The position numbers and the translations under genes are program-made. Positions 32,110 through 41,443 of a DNA stretch of 48,851 bases are shown in pieces; the first letter of the stretch is position 1; every line of letters begins with the position of its first letter. The notes below the pieces were generated by a model. The model did no database searches, had not been told where the DNA came from, and was given only the letters and a program-made list of their open reading frames with translations. This DNA comes from Alphaproteobacteria bacterium (GTDB lineage Bacteria; Pseudomonadota; Alphaproteobacteria; Micavibrionales; Micavibrionaceae), in assembly GCA_020445145.1 (NCBI GenBank), contig JAGRHC010000021.1:70990-119840 (forward strand). The letters run 5' to 3'.

Positions 32110-33558
32110 TTACGCCGCGTGCGGGTTGTCACAAAAACATCCCGGTTTGAGGCGTTTGATTTCTTTTTCGAATATTGTACGTGCACATTGATTGGGATCT
32201 TCAAATAACGATGTGTCGTAGGTTCTCTGGAATTTGATGATGTCTTCCATGTCCGGGAAGAGCAGGCGGTTGACTTTGGCGTCTGTGCAACCGGTACGAC
32301 AAATGGTTAATATTGGCTGAATTTCCTCTTCCAGGCCTAGTGTTTCTGCGGAAGGTTCGAAGAGGTCGGCGAAGGTGCGTGCGAATTCTGACATGGTTCC
32401 TGTGCCGAAGGGGATGTTGAAGAAGTTGCCGTTGTGATTGCGGGCGGCGGCGTATGATTTTTCGACATAATCTTGTGTTTGTGGTGCTTCAGGGCGGAAG
32501 CCGTAAGATGTTAATAATGCATCTATTTTTTTGGCTAAAATAGGCTGAAACGCCAGTAGGCTTACAATCAGAAAGGCGGTTTGGTGCTGGTGGATGCCGA
32601 CGCCGAACATGCGGGCTTCGTAGCGATGGCCATTGACTTGTCCTTCTTCATCCTTGAGTGCGGCGATTTTGACGTCGGGCCACATCAGGCTTTGGGCGAG
32701 GTAGTAGTTGCTGGTTGTATTGAGGCCTTGTTTTTTGAGGCTGTTGAAGGTCACGCTCCAGTCGCCGGAGGGGACACGCTGGAGATTGCCGTCGAGGTCA
32801 TAGTACATGAAGAGCGGGTTGTTCATGACGTGTTCGATATGGCGGGTGAAAAATTCTTCGCCGCTTTTTGCGCTCAGGACATAGTCCGGCAATGGAGGGA
32901 GGCCGTTTTTGCGCAGGGTCATGCCGGCATGACCCCGGAAGCGTTTGCCTTCGCTGTATCCGGCGCTGTTGTCTGTCAGCATGAACAGGAAGGGGGCGAG
33001 GTAATAGAGGCGGCGGATATCTGCAAGGGCCTTGTTCTGGTCGGGGTAGCCGACGGAGACCTGGGTTGATTTGCAGACGGCGAAATAGCGCACACATTCC
33101 TCCATGTCGGCGCGGTAGGGGGCGTACATGATCTTGTAGCGCTCGACATCGACGATGCGGCTCAGGAGCTCGGCTGCGGTTTTGTCGGGGAGTTCCTGAA
33201 AGTAGGAGCGTTTGAGGCCAAGGCCTTGCGATTTTTGGCCTAAAATGGATATTTTTTTGTTTGTATCCCGCAGAACGCCTTTTAAATCGTTCAGACCCTC
33301 TGCGATACTGGCGACTTCGAGGAGTTCGGATGTTGGTTCGTTATGAACCCAGTCACCGGGCAGGGCTGCGGCTGCTGCATTTTTTAGAACGCGGTTTTGC
33401 GGCAGCGTCATGACGGCCAAGTCTGGGCTTGCGGGATCGATAAAGGCCATTTCAACCTCGATCCCTGCTTTTACGTTTTTACCTGTTCCGGAGTATTTGT
33501 CGAAGATATCGTCGATTGATTCTATGCGTGTGAGGTCCCTTGCGTTCACTTCGGACAT
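32110..33558 (-). CDS. GCS2-family glutamate-cysteine ligase-like protein
   Basis: The 482-residue protein opens with AGIEVEMAFID, the GxExE strand of carboxylate-amine ligases, and has STQVSVGYPDQ, RFRGHAGMTL and GHRYEARMFGVGIHQHQ in the positions of the active-site strands of the glutamate-cysteine ligase type 2 family. Members join glutamate to an amine or thiol using ATP; the substrate here is not predictable, and it may be a dedicated glutathione-type or peptide-modifying ligase. GGAG seven bases before the ATG supports the start. It sits 15 bases upstream of holA within an otherwise conserved gene run. Confidence 0.72.
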   Translation of the reverse strand: MSEVNARDLTRIESIDDIFDKYSGTGKNVKAGIEVEMAFIDPASPDLAVMTLPQNRVLKNAAAAALPGDWVHNEPTSELLEVASIAEGLNDLKGVLRDTNKKISILGQKSQGLGLKRSYFQELPDKTAAELLSRIVDVERYKIMYAPYRADMEECVRYFAVCKSTQVSVGYPDQNKALADIRRLYYLAPFLFMLTDNSAGYSEGKRFRGHAGMTLRKNGLPPLPDYVLSAKSGEEFFTRHIEHVMNNPLFMYYDLDGNLQRVPSGDWSVTFNSLKKQGLNTTSNYYLAQSLMWPDVKIAALKDEEGQVNGHRYEARMFGVGIHQHQTAFLIVSLLAFQPILAKKIDALLTSYGFRPEAPQTQDYVEKSYAAARNHNGNFFNIPFGTGTMSEFARTFADLFEPSAETLGLEEEIQPILTICRTGCTDAKVNRLLFPDMEDIIKFQRTYDTSLFEDPNQCARTIFEKEIKRLKPGCFCDNPHAA

Positions 33559-33641
33559 CGACTATCTCCATTTTTGGTTGTGTGTCGTGGATTATACCTA
33601 TTCCTTATTCTAAACACAAATATGGCCGGTTACATATTGTT

Positions 33642-34547
33642 TTAAATATATTCAGGCTGAATGCCGCTATACTCAATGAGTGTGGTCGGGCTTTCAAGGG
33701 GTCCGGTGGAACTGCCTTTGAGGATTTCCGAGGCGGCGGCGGTGAATTGCGAGAAAAGGCGACCGTCTCTGCCAATCATGACCGTGTTTGGGGATTCAGA
33801 ATTTCTACTTCTTGAGGGGCTGCGTGAGGGGAATTTTATAGTGAGTGCGCTCCAAATTCTTCCAATCGTGACTTCGCTGTCGTTGACTTGCGGACGATGT
33901 TCGATTTCTGCGCCTATTCGCATTAAAGCGCCATCGGGTGAGGGGGTTTCTATTCTTTTTATTTTTTTTCCCTGATGGGTGTCTATTCGGGTTTCAGTCC
34001 CTAGGGTGTTGCTGAATAGATAGATCATGTCTAAGTTTTGACCGTATCCGACATGTGTGTGCCAATTTGCGAAGTGGGGTCGATGGCATTCTCCCGGTTC
34101 GACATCGGTGTTTTGTGCGATGTAGTAAAATTCGGCTTCTCTGAATTTATCGGGTCCGTAAAGATTTAGCGTGTCTTTTGCAGCAATTTCTATTTGTTTT
34201 AGAGCAAATGCAAATGTGTCAGGAAGGGCTATATGGCTGTGGCCACTCATTTTGACGCACATTCCGTGGGCGGTAATCATCGGGAGATCTTCTGGCGATG
34301 GGCATTGTGTAAAAGCGATGACTTTGGGCTCAGCGATTGCAGCTCTTTGCTGTTCAAGGGGTGCGCGTTTTGAATAGCTGTATGTGCTGCCGGGCACTAT
34401 GCGCCAGTCGCCATAACATATTCCTTCCGGGGTGACTTCGGGGGGAAATGACTCAAGGTCTGGCTCGAAGTCCAAAATTAAGCCGTGATTTTCCGGATGA
34501 TTGATAAAGTAGCTTTTGTTAAGGGCTGGGCCTTTTTTTTGCGCCAT
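33642..34547 (-). CDS. unknown His-rich, possibly metal-dependent jelly-roll protein
   Basis: The start at 34545-34547 is supported by AGGA at five bases; a GTG at 34580 is in frame. The 301-residue product is soluble. The central part reads ECHRPHFANWHTHVGYGQNLDMIYLFSNTLGTETRID, then GALMRIGAEIEHRPQVND. A HxH-type pair, a strand with GTE and a distal H-R-P recall the Fe/2-oxoglutarate jelly-roll arrangement and, weakly, DUF1826 proteins. The basic SRSPSRSRNSE segment is unusual. It is next to the GCS2-like gene on the same strand, suggesting a two-gene insertion between lptE and holA. Confidence 0.6.
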   Translation of the reverse strand: MAQKKGPALNKSYFINHPENHGLILDFEPDLESFPPEVTPEGICYGDWRIVPGSTYSYSKRAPLEQQRAAIAEPKVIAFTQCPSPEDLPMITAHGMCVKMSGHSHIALPDTFAFALKQIEIAAKDTLNLYGPDKFREAEFYYIAQNTDVEPGECHRPHFANWHTHVGYGQNLDMIYLFSNTLGTETRIDTHQGKKIKRIETPSPDGALMRIGAEIEHRPQVNDSEVTIGRIWSALTIKFPSRSPSRSRNSESPNTVMIGRDGRLFSQFTAAASEILKGSSTGPLESPTTLIEYSGIQPEYI

Positions 34548-34713
34548 TTGTTCCTGCCTGGTTTCCGTTACGGATACCACAGGCGGATTTTTGCGTCTGT
34601 GGCGCTTTAGCTTTGGTGACGCGGTGCAAGCTGATCCTTCAAATGCCGCGGTCTGCCTCTATTGGTAGACACTTATATTGTTAACTTAGAGGGGTTTGTT
34701 CTGTCAATAAAAA

Positions 34714-35289
34714 TTAACGGTGCAGGTAGAGGCCGATCTGGAGTTCGGCCTGGCGGGCGAGCTCGTCGAGGGCATTTTTGCGGGTGTTGTCTTCGGAGAC
34801 GCGGGTTGCGAATTCGCTGCTGAGGATGTTGTAGCTGCTGACGGTGGCGAGTTTGCGGGTTAAGACTGCTGCTTCTGTTTGATTGTCGATCAGGACCATT
34901 TCCGTGTTCAGGCGGAGCTGGCCGCGGGTGGCGTCAGATGTTTTTGTGATGTCGAGGTCGACTTTGCTTTCACGGATCTGGCTTATTTTCAGCGTGTAGC
35001 GCGGGTTTTCGGGGCGCTGGTCTTTGTAGAAACGGTCGATCAGCGCGTTGCGCAGGTATTGGCCTTCGCTGTTGGGGATGTTGGCGATTTCAACCTGGGC
35101 TAGTTCAGCTTGAATGTCTGCTTGCTGTTTGGACTGGAAGGCGGTTCCGTACATCGGGGTGAAGCCGCAGGACGGGAGGACAAGCAACGTGAAGGGTGCG
35201 AGAAGGTGCAAGGTACGAGGTACAAGGTGCAAGAAGGCTTTTCTTGTCATGTTTTTGGTCTTGAGCCTTTTTTCTTGTGCCTGTTTCAT
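34714..35289 (-). CDS. lptE: LPS assembly lipoprotein LptE
   Basis: The 191-residue lipoprotein has a signal sequence ending in the lipobox [11 protein letters not shown]; GFxPMYG after the Cys is the alphaproteobacterial LptE hallmark. LptE plugs the LptD barrel in the outer membrane and inserts LPS. The ATG at 35287-35289 overlaps the leuS TGA (ATGA), supporting this start, although the n-region ([17 protein letters not shown]) is long; the Met at 35250 is an alternative. Part of the signal peptide ([10 protein letters not shown]) is encoded by a four-unit 7-bp tandem repeat. Confidence 0.9.
   Translation of the reverse strand: MKQAQEKRLKTKNMTRKAFLHLVPRTLHLLAPFTLLVLPSCGFTPMYGTAFQSKQQADIQAELAQVEIANIPNSEGQYLRNALIDRFYKDQRPENPRYTLKISQIRESKVDLDITKTSDATRGQLRLNTEMVLIDNQTEAAVLTRKLATVSSYNILSSEFATRVSEDNTRKNALDELARQAELQIGLYLHR
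35204..35231 (+). repeat. heptanucleotide tandem repeat inside lptE
   Basis: AGGTGCA, AGGTACG, AGGTACA, AGGTGCA stand in tandem (four units of 7 bp, consensus AGGTRCR on the plus strand). They lie within the signal-peptide codons of lptE. Seven is not a multiple of three, so gain or loss of a unit would shift the frame. Confidence 0.8.
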
Positions 35290-37832
35290 CCTACTACCAC
35301 GTTTACGATGCGGCCCGGGACGACGATGACTTTCCGGACCTGTTGTTCGCCGATGGCGCGCTGCACGCCTTCTTCGGCCAGAGCTTTTTCCTCGGCTTCT
35401 TTTTGCGAGGCTCCGGCGGGCAGGGTGATGGTCGCGCGGACCTTGCCGTTGACCTGTACGCCGATGGTTACAGTGTCGGCGACGAGGAGGGTTTCGTCAA
35501 GGGGCGGCCATGGTTGTTCCACCAGCATTGTTTTGTGGCCGCGCTGGGCCCAGAGTTGTTCGGCGAGGTGCGGCATGACGGGGTTGATCATGGTGATGAA
35601 GGCTTCGGCGGCTTCGTGGAGGGCGAAGGCGTCGCCGTCATCCTCGGTGTGGAAGGCGTTGATGCCGTTGAAAAATTCGCGCAGGCGGGCGACAGCCTTG
35701 TTCATGGCGAAGGCTTCGATGTCTTCGCCAACGGCTTTGATGGTTTTGTGGGTCAGGCGGCGGAGATCCTGGGCCTGACTGGAAAATTTATCCGGTTTTG
35801 CCGGGGTGGCGGCGTCCAGGGCAGAAATAACGCTGTGGACTTTGTTGACGAAGCGCCATGCGCCTTCGATGCCGCTTTCGGTCCATTCGAGGTCGCGTTC
35901 GGGCGGGGAGTCGGACAGGATGAATAAACGGGCGGCGTCGGCGCCGTAGGTGTTCAGGATTTCCTCGGGGTCGATGACGTTCTTTTTGGATTTCGACATC
36001 TTGATCGAGGGACCTATCTTTACCGGTTTGCCGGTTTCGGTGTGGACGTACTGGCCTTGTTCGTTTTTGACGGCTTCCGTCGGGTAAATCCATTTGCCGT
36101 TTTCGTCCTGATAGGTCTCGTGGGTGACCATGCCTTGGGTGAAGAGGCCGAGGAACGGTTCGTCGCAGTCTACGAAGCCGCAATCGCGCATGGCTTTGGT
36201 GAAGAAACGGGCGTAGAGCAGGTGGAGGACGGCGTGTTCGACGCCGCCGATATATTGTTCGACCGGCATCCAGTAGTTTGTTTTGGCTTTATCTGCCGGG
36301 AGGACTTCATTTTTGGGATCGCAGTAGCGGAACTGGTACCAGCTTGATTCGAAAAACGTGTCGAAGGTGTCGGTTTCTCGGCGTGCGGGTTTGCTGCATT
36401 TCGGGCAGTTTGTGTTTTTCCATGTCGGGTGGTGTTCCAGCGGGTTGCCGGGTTTGTCGAAGCTGATGTCTTCGGGAAGCGTGACGGGGAGTTGGTCTTC
36501 GGGGACGGGAAGCGCGCCGCAGGAGTCGCAATAGATAATCGGGATCGGGCAGCCCCAGTAGCGCTGGCGGCTGATGCCCCAGTCGCGCAGGCGGAACTGG
36601 GTGGTGCCGAAGCCTGTGTTGTTTTCTTCGCAACGGCGGATGATTTCTGCTTTGGCTGTTTCGACTTCGAGGCCGTCGAGGAACTCGGAATTGGCCAGTT
36701 TGCCGGGGCCGCTATAGGCTTCTTTTGTGATTTCGATGCCGCCTTCGGGGAGAACAACAGGGCGGACGGACAGAGCGTATTTGTTTGCAAAGTCCAAGTC
36801 GCGCTGGTCGTGGGCCGGGACGCCGAAGATGGCGCCGGTGCCGTAATCCATCAGGATAAAGTTGGCGATGTAGACGGGGACTTCGCGGCCTAAAAGCGGG
36901 TGGGTTGCTTTGTAGCCGGTGTCGAAGCCAATTTTTTCGGCTTGCTCGATGGCGGCTTCGGAGGTCCCTCCGGCCTGGCATTGTTTGATGAAGGCGGCGA
37001 ATCCGTCTTTGTCTCCAGCCAGTTTTGCGGCCAGCGGGTGGTCGGGGGAGAGGGCGACGAAGGATGCGCCGAACAATGTGTCGGGGCGGGTGGTGAAGAC
37101 TTCTATTTGTTCATCGCGGCCTGTGATGGACCATTTGAACTGGAGGCCCTGAGATTTGCCGATCCAGTTGGATTGCATCAGGCGGACCTTTTCCGGCCAG
37201 CGGTCGAGTTTTTCGAGGCATTCGAGCAGCTCGTCGGCGTAGTCGGTGATTTTGAGGAACCACTGGTTTAATTTGCGGCGCTCGACAGGGGCGCCGGTGC
37301 GCCAGCCGCATCCGTCGATGACTTGTTCGTTGGCAAGGACGGTGTGGTCAACCGGGTCCCAGTTGACCATGGATTCTTTGCGATAGGCGATTCCTTTTTC
37401 AAGGAACTTAAGGAACATGCGCTGTTCGTGGCGGTAGTATTCCGGGGTGCAGGTCGCAAATTCCCGGCTCCAATCGATGGACAGGCCCATGGATTGCAGT
37501 TGTGCGCGCATGGATTCGATGTTGGCAAGGGTCCATTTTGCCGGATGTTCGCCGCGTTCGATGGCGGCATTTTCTGCCGGGAGGCCGAAGGCATCCCAAC
37601 CCATCGGGTGGAGGACGTTGAAGCCTTTTGCCGTTTTATAGCGCGCGACGACATCGCCGAGCGTGTAATTGCGGACGTGACCGACATGGATGCGCCCTGA
37701 TGGGTAGGGAAACATCTCCAGCACATAATATTTTTGCTTTGCGTTGTCTTCCTTGACGTTGAAGGCACCCGATTCATCCCAGCGCTTGCGCCAGAGGGTT
37801 TCGGTTTCACGAATGTTGTATCGTTCACTCAT
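35286..37832 (-). CDS. leuS: leucyl-tRNA synthetase
   Basis: The 848-residue class I synthetase has [15 protein letters not shown] (HIGH motif), the editing domain ([23 protein letters not shown]), zinc-module cysteines ([16 protein letters not shown]), and KMSKSKKNV (KMSKS motif). It ends with the typical [12 protein letters not shown] beta-grasp domain. It charges tRNA-Leu. The stop overlaps the lptE start, and the DUF3576 gene lies 22 bases upstream, so the three genes form one unit. Confidence 0.97.
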   Translation of the reverse strand: MSERYNIRETETLWRKRWDESGAFNVKEDNAKQKYYVLEMFPYPSGRIHVGHVRNYTLGDVVARYKTAKGFNVLHPMGWDAFGLPAENAAIERGEHPAKWTLANIESMRAQLQSMGLSIDWSREFATCTPEYYRHEQRMFLKFLEKGIAYRKESMVNWDPVDHTVLANEQVIDGCGWRTGAPVERRKLNQWFLKITDYADELLECLEKLDRWPEKVRLMQSNWIGKSQGLQFKWSITGRDEQIEVFTTRPDTLFGASFVALSPDHPLAAKLAGDKDGFAAFIKQCQAGGTSEAAIEQAEKIGFDTGYKATHPLLGREVPVYIANFILMDYGTGAIFGVPAHDQRDLDFANKYALSVRPVVLPEGGIEITKEAYSGPGKLANSEFLDGLEVETAKAEIIRRCEENNTGFGTTQFRLRDWGISRQRYWGCPIPIIYCDSCGALPVPEDQLPVTLPEDISFDKPGNPLEHHPTWKNTNCPKCSKPARRETDTFDTFFESSWYQFRYCDPKNEVLPADKAKTNYWMPVEQYIGGVEHAVLHLLYARFFTKAMRDCGFVDCDEPFLGLFTQGMVTHETYQDENGKWIYPTEAVKNEQGQYVHTETGKPVKIGPSIKMSKSKKNVIDPEEILNTYGADAARLFILSDSPPERDLEWTESGIEGAWRFVNKVHSVISALDAATPAKPDKFSSQAQDLRRLTHKTIKAVGEDIEAFAMNKAVARLREFFNGINAFHTEDDGDAFALHEAAEAFITMINPVMPHLAEQLWAQRGHKTMLVEQPWPPLDETLLVADTVTIGVQVNGKVRATITLPAGASQKEAEEKALAEEGVQRAIGEQQVRKVIVVPGRIVNVVVG

Positions 37833-37854
37833 TGTTTGTCTTACTTGGTTCGTC

Positions 37855-38409
37855 TTATTTGTCAGAGCCCATTTTTTCGATGCGGAGTTGACGGGCGCGG
37901 GTTAGAATTGCGTTTTCAAGGTCGCGGGTGGTTTCATCCGATACCGGCGCATCCTTCCATGTGCCGCCGCTGCTGAGCTGGCGGAAGGCGCGGACTCGCA
38001 GGCCATCGGCGCGCAGCTCACGGCTCATGACGAAAACATTCAGTTTCATGCGCTCGGTCGGGGTTTCCGGGGAGGCGTACCAGTCCGTCAGGATGACGCC
38101 GCCAAACGGGTCTACGCTTTCGAGAGGCATGAAGGATACTGTGTCAAGGGACGCGCGCCAGAGGTAGCTGTTGACAGCGAGGCCGTTGTCGTCTGCTTTT
38201 TTGTCTTTTCCGCCAAAGATTTTCAGGCCGTTTTCGCCTACGATGCTTTCGCGCTTGCCGTAAATGTTGTTGTCGCCGCCAGTCTGGTTGCGATCAAGTC
38301 CGGTGGGGTATTTTGCTTCTGTTTCTACGCTGCTGCATGCTGACAGGCCAGGTATGGCTGCGAGCGAAAGGCAAATCAGGAAAAGGCGCATGTGTCTATA
38401 GCCGGACAT
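37855..38409 (-). CDS. DUF3576 family lipoprotein
   Basis: From the ATG at 38409 the protein is 184 residues. It has a signal peptide ([18 protein letters not shown]) with a lipobox LSAC, then [18 protein letters not shown] and [33 protein letters not shown], the core of DUF3576, a family placed directly before leuS in many alphaproteobacteria. Its role is unknown, presumably in the outer envelope. A Met at 38391 is an alternative start; a TTG at 38475 is in frame but less likely. Confidence 0.88.
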   Translation of the reverse strand: MSGYRHMRLFLICLSLAAIPGLSACSSVETEAKYPTGLDRNQTGGDNNIYGKRESIVGENGLKIFGGKDKKADDNGLAVNSYLWRASLDTVSFMPLESVDPFGGVILTDWYASPETPTERMKLNVFVMSRELRADGLRVRAFRQLSSGGTWKDAPVSDETTRDLENAILTRARQLRIEKMGSDK

Positions 38410-38723
38410 TTCTATGGGTTCCCACTCTTTGTTTTGTGTAGCATTTCCTTTAGCACGGAGCTCTTGTAGCGACAAGCCCCTTGCCAGTTGTTTTAAAAGA
38501 TGAATTCTGATATAAAATCAATAGGTTGCAAGTTGTGTTGCAAAAATACAACGTTTCAAAAAAAATGTTGTAAAGATACAAAGTTCCGCGTTGATCCTTC
38601 TGGCGAAGGCTGGCCTAATGTCATGGTCCATGACTCTCATGGCATATACTTCATGATCCATATGGATTAGTGTTTAACCAAACGTAATCAGCTTTTTTAA
38701 AAAAGTTTGATTGGAGGAAAGAA
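38410..38723. other. 314-bp porin upstream region with repeats
   Basis: This interval between the DUF3576 gene and the porin holds two pairs of direct repeats, each pair 30 bp apart: GTTGCAAAAATACAACGTT (38537) with GTTGTAAAGATACAAAGTT (38567), and TCATGGTCCAT (38621) with TCATGATCCAT (38651). It also holds a 14-bp palindrome CTTTTTTAAAAAAG (38692-38705) and the strong ribosome site GGAGG six bases before the porin ATG. The repeats could be regulator sites, or they reflect a small repeated protein encoded at 38500-38670. Confidence 0.6.
38500..38670 (+). CDS. possible Cys-rich 56-residue micro-protein
   Basis: An ATG at 38500 opens 56 codons to a TAG. The peptide has a Cys-rich first half with a 10-residue period (KLCCKNTTFQ then KKCCKDTKFR) and a second half FRVDPSGEGWPNVMVHDSHG that looks protein-like. 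Five cysteines (10, 13, 14, 23, 24) and several histidines would allow metal binding. There is no good ribosome site, and the same DNA may simply be the porin regulatory region. An open frame of this length can arise by chance. Confidence 0.3.
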   Translation: MNSDIKSIGCKLCCKNTTFQKKCCKDTKFRVDPSGEGWPNVMVHDSHGIYFMIHMD

Positions 38724-39848
38724 ATGAAAAAACTACTTCTCGCAAGCGTTGCTGCAAGCGGTCTGGCATTTGCCGCTGCTCCAGCTCACGCTGACATCGA
38801 CCTGGAGCTCGGTGGTTACTTCAAAGGCTACGGCGTTTACGTCAGCCAAGATGAATCCGCAGGCAACAGCGTTAACAACTTCGACATCGTTCGTGACACC
38901 GAACTGCATGTTGGTGGCGAAACAACTCTGGACAACGGTCTGACAGTTGGTGCGCATGTTGAATTCAAAGTTGACGGCGAAGATGGTTCTGCTGGTAACG
39001 ATGAAAGCTATGCTTACTTCTCAGGCAACTGGGGTCGTGTAAACTTCGGTAACGAAGATGGCGCTGGTTACCTTCTGCAAGTTGCTGCTCCTTCTGCTGA
39101 CAGCAACCTCGATGGTATCCGTCAGTATGTTCAGCCGTTCAACTACGGTATCATGGGTACGCCTGCTGGCCTGACAACAGCTGTTACAGCTGGTGGTCTG
39201 GACTACGACATGGACATCGCCGGTAAAACCGATAAAATCACCTACCTTTCACCAATCTTCAGTGGCTTCCAAGTTGGTTTGTCTTACTCACCTGACACCG
39301 ATGCTGCTAACGACCTCGAAGGCGTTGGTGTAGACGGTGTTGCTAACACCTACGATGAAACATACGAAGTGGCTGCTCGTTACGAAGGCCAATTCCAGAA
39401 TGTTGGTGTAATCGTTGGCGCGGGTTTCGCTCAGTCTAACCTGGGTTCTAACTCAAACACAGCTTCTAACCCAACTGATGACCGTACAGCATGGAACGTC
39501 GGTCTTGACCTGAACTTCGGTGCTTTCGGTCTTGGCGCGATCTACATGGAAGATGACCACGGCGAAACATATGTTTCTGCTACAAGCACAATCGACGACG
39601 AAAAAACATTCGTTGTTGGCGGTGACTACACAACTGGTCCTTTCAAACTCGGTCTGTCTTACATGAATGTTAACAACACTGCTAACGTTCAAGACCTCGA
39701 CACCGACCGTTACACCGGTGGCGTTACATACGAATACGGCCCAGGTATGACCTTCCGTGGTTCTATCAGCTACGTTGATCACGAAAACGCTGCTGGTACC
39801 GACTTCAACGGTACGGCTATCCTGCTTGGTACACAAGTTAACTTCTAA
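38724..39848 (+). CDS. outer-membrane porin
   Basis: The 374-residue precursor has a signal peptide (MKKLLLASVAASGLAFAAAPAHA, cut before DIDLELGG) and a repeated amphipathic beta-strand pattern ending in the C-terminal Phe (GTQVNF) needed for barrel assembly. It matches Gram-negative general porins (GGYFKGYG, YFSGNWGRVNFGNEDGAG). It forms a trimeric diffusion pore. Codon use differs sharply from the neighbours (GGT, GCT, AAC, TTC, TAC instead of GGG, GCG and so on), as expected for a very highly expressed gene. It has a strong GGAGG ribosome site and its own terminator. Confidence 0.93.
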   Translation: MKKLLLASVAASGLAFAAAPAHADIDLELGGYFKGYGVYVSQDESAGNSVNNFDIVRDTELHVGGETTLDNGLTVGAHVEFKVDGEDGSAGNDESYAYFSGNWGRVNFGNEDGAGYLLQVAAPSADSNLDGIRQYVQPFNYGIMGTPAGLTTAVTAGGLDYDMDIAGKTDKITYLSPIFSGFQVGLSYSPDTDAANDLEGVGVDGVANTYDETYEVAARYEGQFQNVGVIVGAGFAQSNLGSNSNTASNPTDDRTAWNVGLDLNFGAFGLGAIYMEDDHGETYVSATSTIDDEKTFVVGGDYTTGPFKLGLSYMNVNNTANVQDLDTDRYTGGVTYEYGPGMTFRGSISYVDHENAAGTDFNGTAILLGTQVNF

Positions 39849-39876
39849 TTTTGAAGTTTCTTGTAAAGATTTTGGG

Positions 39877-39905
39877 AAGGGCGCTATCTGGCGCCCTTTT
39901 CTTTT
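39877..39905 (+). terminator. intrinsic terminator of the porin gene
   Basis: AAGGGCGC and GCGCCCTT form a perfect 8-bp GC-rich stem around a TATCTG loop, followed by TTCTTTT. It lies 29 bases after the porin stop. Confidence 0.9.
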
Positions 39906-39930
39906 GGCGGTGTTGGTTTATATTGCCTTT

Positions 39931-40596
39931 ATGTCCGTTGCAGAAAATCTAGATTATATTCAGCAGAAAATTGGGAAGGCCGCTCTTACGGCGCGGCGTG
40001 ATGCGTCTTGTGTTCAGTTGGTGGCTGTGAGCAAGCGTCAGCCACAGGCTTTGATCGCAGAGGCGATTCAAGCCGGGCACCGGGTTTTTGGTGAGAACAG
40101 GGTTCAGGAGGCGCAGGAGCATTGGTCGGCGCTTCGGGGTGAATATTCTGATCTTGTCCTGCATTTGATCGGGCCGTTGCAGACGAACAAGGTGAAAGAG
40201 GCTGTTGCTTTGTTTGATGTTATCGAGACCGTTGACCGTGAGAAGCTGGCTGTGAAGCTTGGGCATGAAATGACGGCGCAGGGGCGGGATCTGCCTTGTT
40301 TTATTCAGGTTAATACAGGGGAGGAGCCGCAAAAGGCGGGGATTGCTCCCGGGCTTCTCGAGGATTTTTTAGGTTTTTGCCGTGCGGATTGTGGCTTGAA
40401 TATTGCCGGGTTGATGTGTATTCCTCCGGTTGATGAGCCGCCGGGCCTTCATTTTTCTTTACTTCGCAAGCTGGTCGATCGTTATGAGCTTGAGGCTTGC
40501 AGTATGGGTATGAGTGGGGATTATGAGAAAGCTGTTATGGCCGGGGCGACACATGTTCGGGTTGGTACCGCTATTTTTGGGCAGCGTTTGCTCTGA
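39931..40596 (+). CDS. yggS: YggS-family pyridoxal-phosphate homeostasis protein
   Basis: The 221-residue product is a single-domain PLP-binding barrel: VQLVAVSKRQP with the PLP lysine, VFGENRVQEAQEHW, LHLIGPLQTNKVK, FIQVNTGEEPQKAG, LMCIPP, SMGMSGDYEKAVMAGATHVRVGTAIFG. These proteins buffer PLP and affect amino-acid metabolism without a known enzymatic reaction. TATATT at 39919-39924 ends six bases before the ATG and no ribosome site is seen, so the mRNA may be leaderless. Confidence 0.93.
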   Translation: MSVAENLDYIQQKIGKAALTARRDASCVQLVAVSKRQPQALIAEAIQAGHRVFGENRVQEAQEHWSALRGEYSDLVLHLIGPLQTNKVKEAVALFDVIETVDREKLAVKLGHEMTAQGRDLPCFIQVNTGEEPQKAGIAPGLLEDFLGFCRADCGLNIAGLMCIPPVDEPPGLHFSLLRKLVDRYELEACSMGMSGDYEKAVMAGATHVRVGTAIFGQRLL

Positions 40597-40605
40597 GTGT
40601 GAACC

Positions 40606-41319
40606 TTAGGCGTATGTGGCTATATAGCCTGCTGTGCGTCCGTTTGCGGCTATTGTGTTTTTCGGTTTATTGGGCGCGGCTGGTTGGGGTTGGTTTCCCA
40701 GACCGGTGCCAGCGAAGGCGAGGAGGGATGCCGGGAGGTCTTCATAGGTCACTTTTTCCTGCGCATTTGACAGAACGGTTTCCGGCTCGCTTTGTGCTAA
40801 TCTTTGATTGTCGTCCGGTGTTTTATCGTTGGTTACGAGGGATATTGCGTTTCCAGTGAGATCTTTTCCTGTTTCATTTTCGACGACTATATTAACCAGT
40901 CCGCTTGCTGCGCCTGCCGGGCCGCCGAATACAGCACCGCCAATGACTTTGCTCACCGGTTTTATCTCGTCGCCAGTTAATTCGCGGTAAACATGGCTGA
41001 CCAGAGGGATGTGCTGAAGAGGGTTTACCATGTCCAGGAGGTCGGCAAATCCGAAGGATTCATCCGTGGTTTGAATTGTATTTTCAGATGATTGGTCTTG
41101 GTACGACAGGGTTCGTGTTGTGTTTGCTTCTTTGTTTCCGGCGTTTGTCAGGGTGCTTTCAATTTTATTACGGGCAGCGAAGTCTGTTTTGTTAAATGAG
41201 GGGATATAGCCTGCGGTACGATCGTTTTTAACCATTTGAAGTGTATGATTCATTTTTCTATAGGGTGCCAGCGTGTTGTTTGCGGGCTGGTATCCACTAG
41301 GGAGCGTTGATTCTATCAT
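40606..41319 (-). CDS. conserved hypothetical protein
   Basis: With the ATG at 41317-41319 (GAGAAAAG just upstream) the product is 237 residues. A central block, DLLDMVNPLQHIPLVSHVYRELTGDEI then IGGAVFGGPAGAASGLVNIVVE, resembles a conserved but uncharacterised alphaproteobacterial family. The second part, glycine-rich and hydrophobic, may associate with membranes. The motif RTAGYI occurs near both ends (NDRTAGYIPSF and NGRTAGYIATYA). No signal peptide. Function unknown. Confidence 0.72.
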   Translation of the reverse strand: MIESTLPSGYQPANNTLAPYRKMNHTLQMVKNDRTAGYIPSFNKTDFAARNKIESTLTNAGNKEANTTRTLSYQDQSSENTIQTTDESFGFADLLDMVNPLQHIPLVSHVYRELTGDEIKPVSKVIGGAVFGGPAGAASGLVNIVVENETGKDLTGNAISLVTNDKTPDDNQRLAQSEPETVLSNAQEKVTYEDLPASLLAFAGTGLGNQPQPAAPNKPKNTIAANGRTAGYIATYA

Positions 41320-41443
41320 TTGGTCTTTTCTCACCTTCTCACCTTTTCACTTTGGTCGGTTTTTTATTTGCAATTCGTATGCCATGTGAATCGTTCGCAG
41401 GGTTTTTCTTTGAAGGTCTATATGAGATCGGCTAGATTTCATT

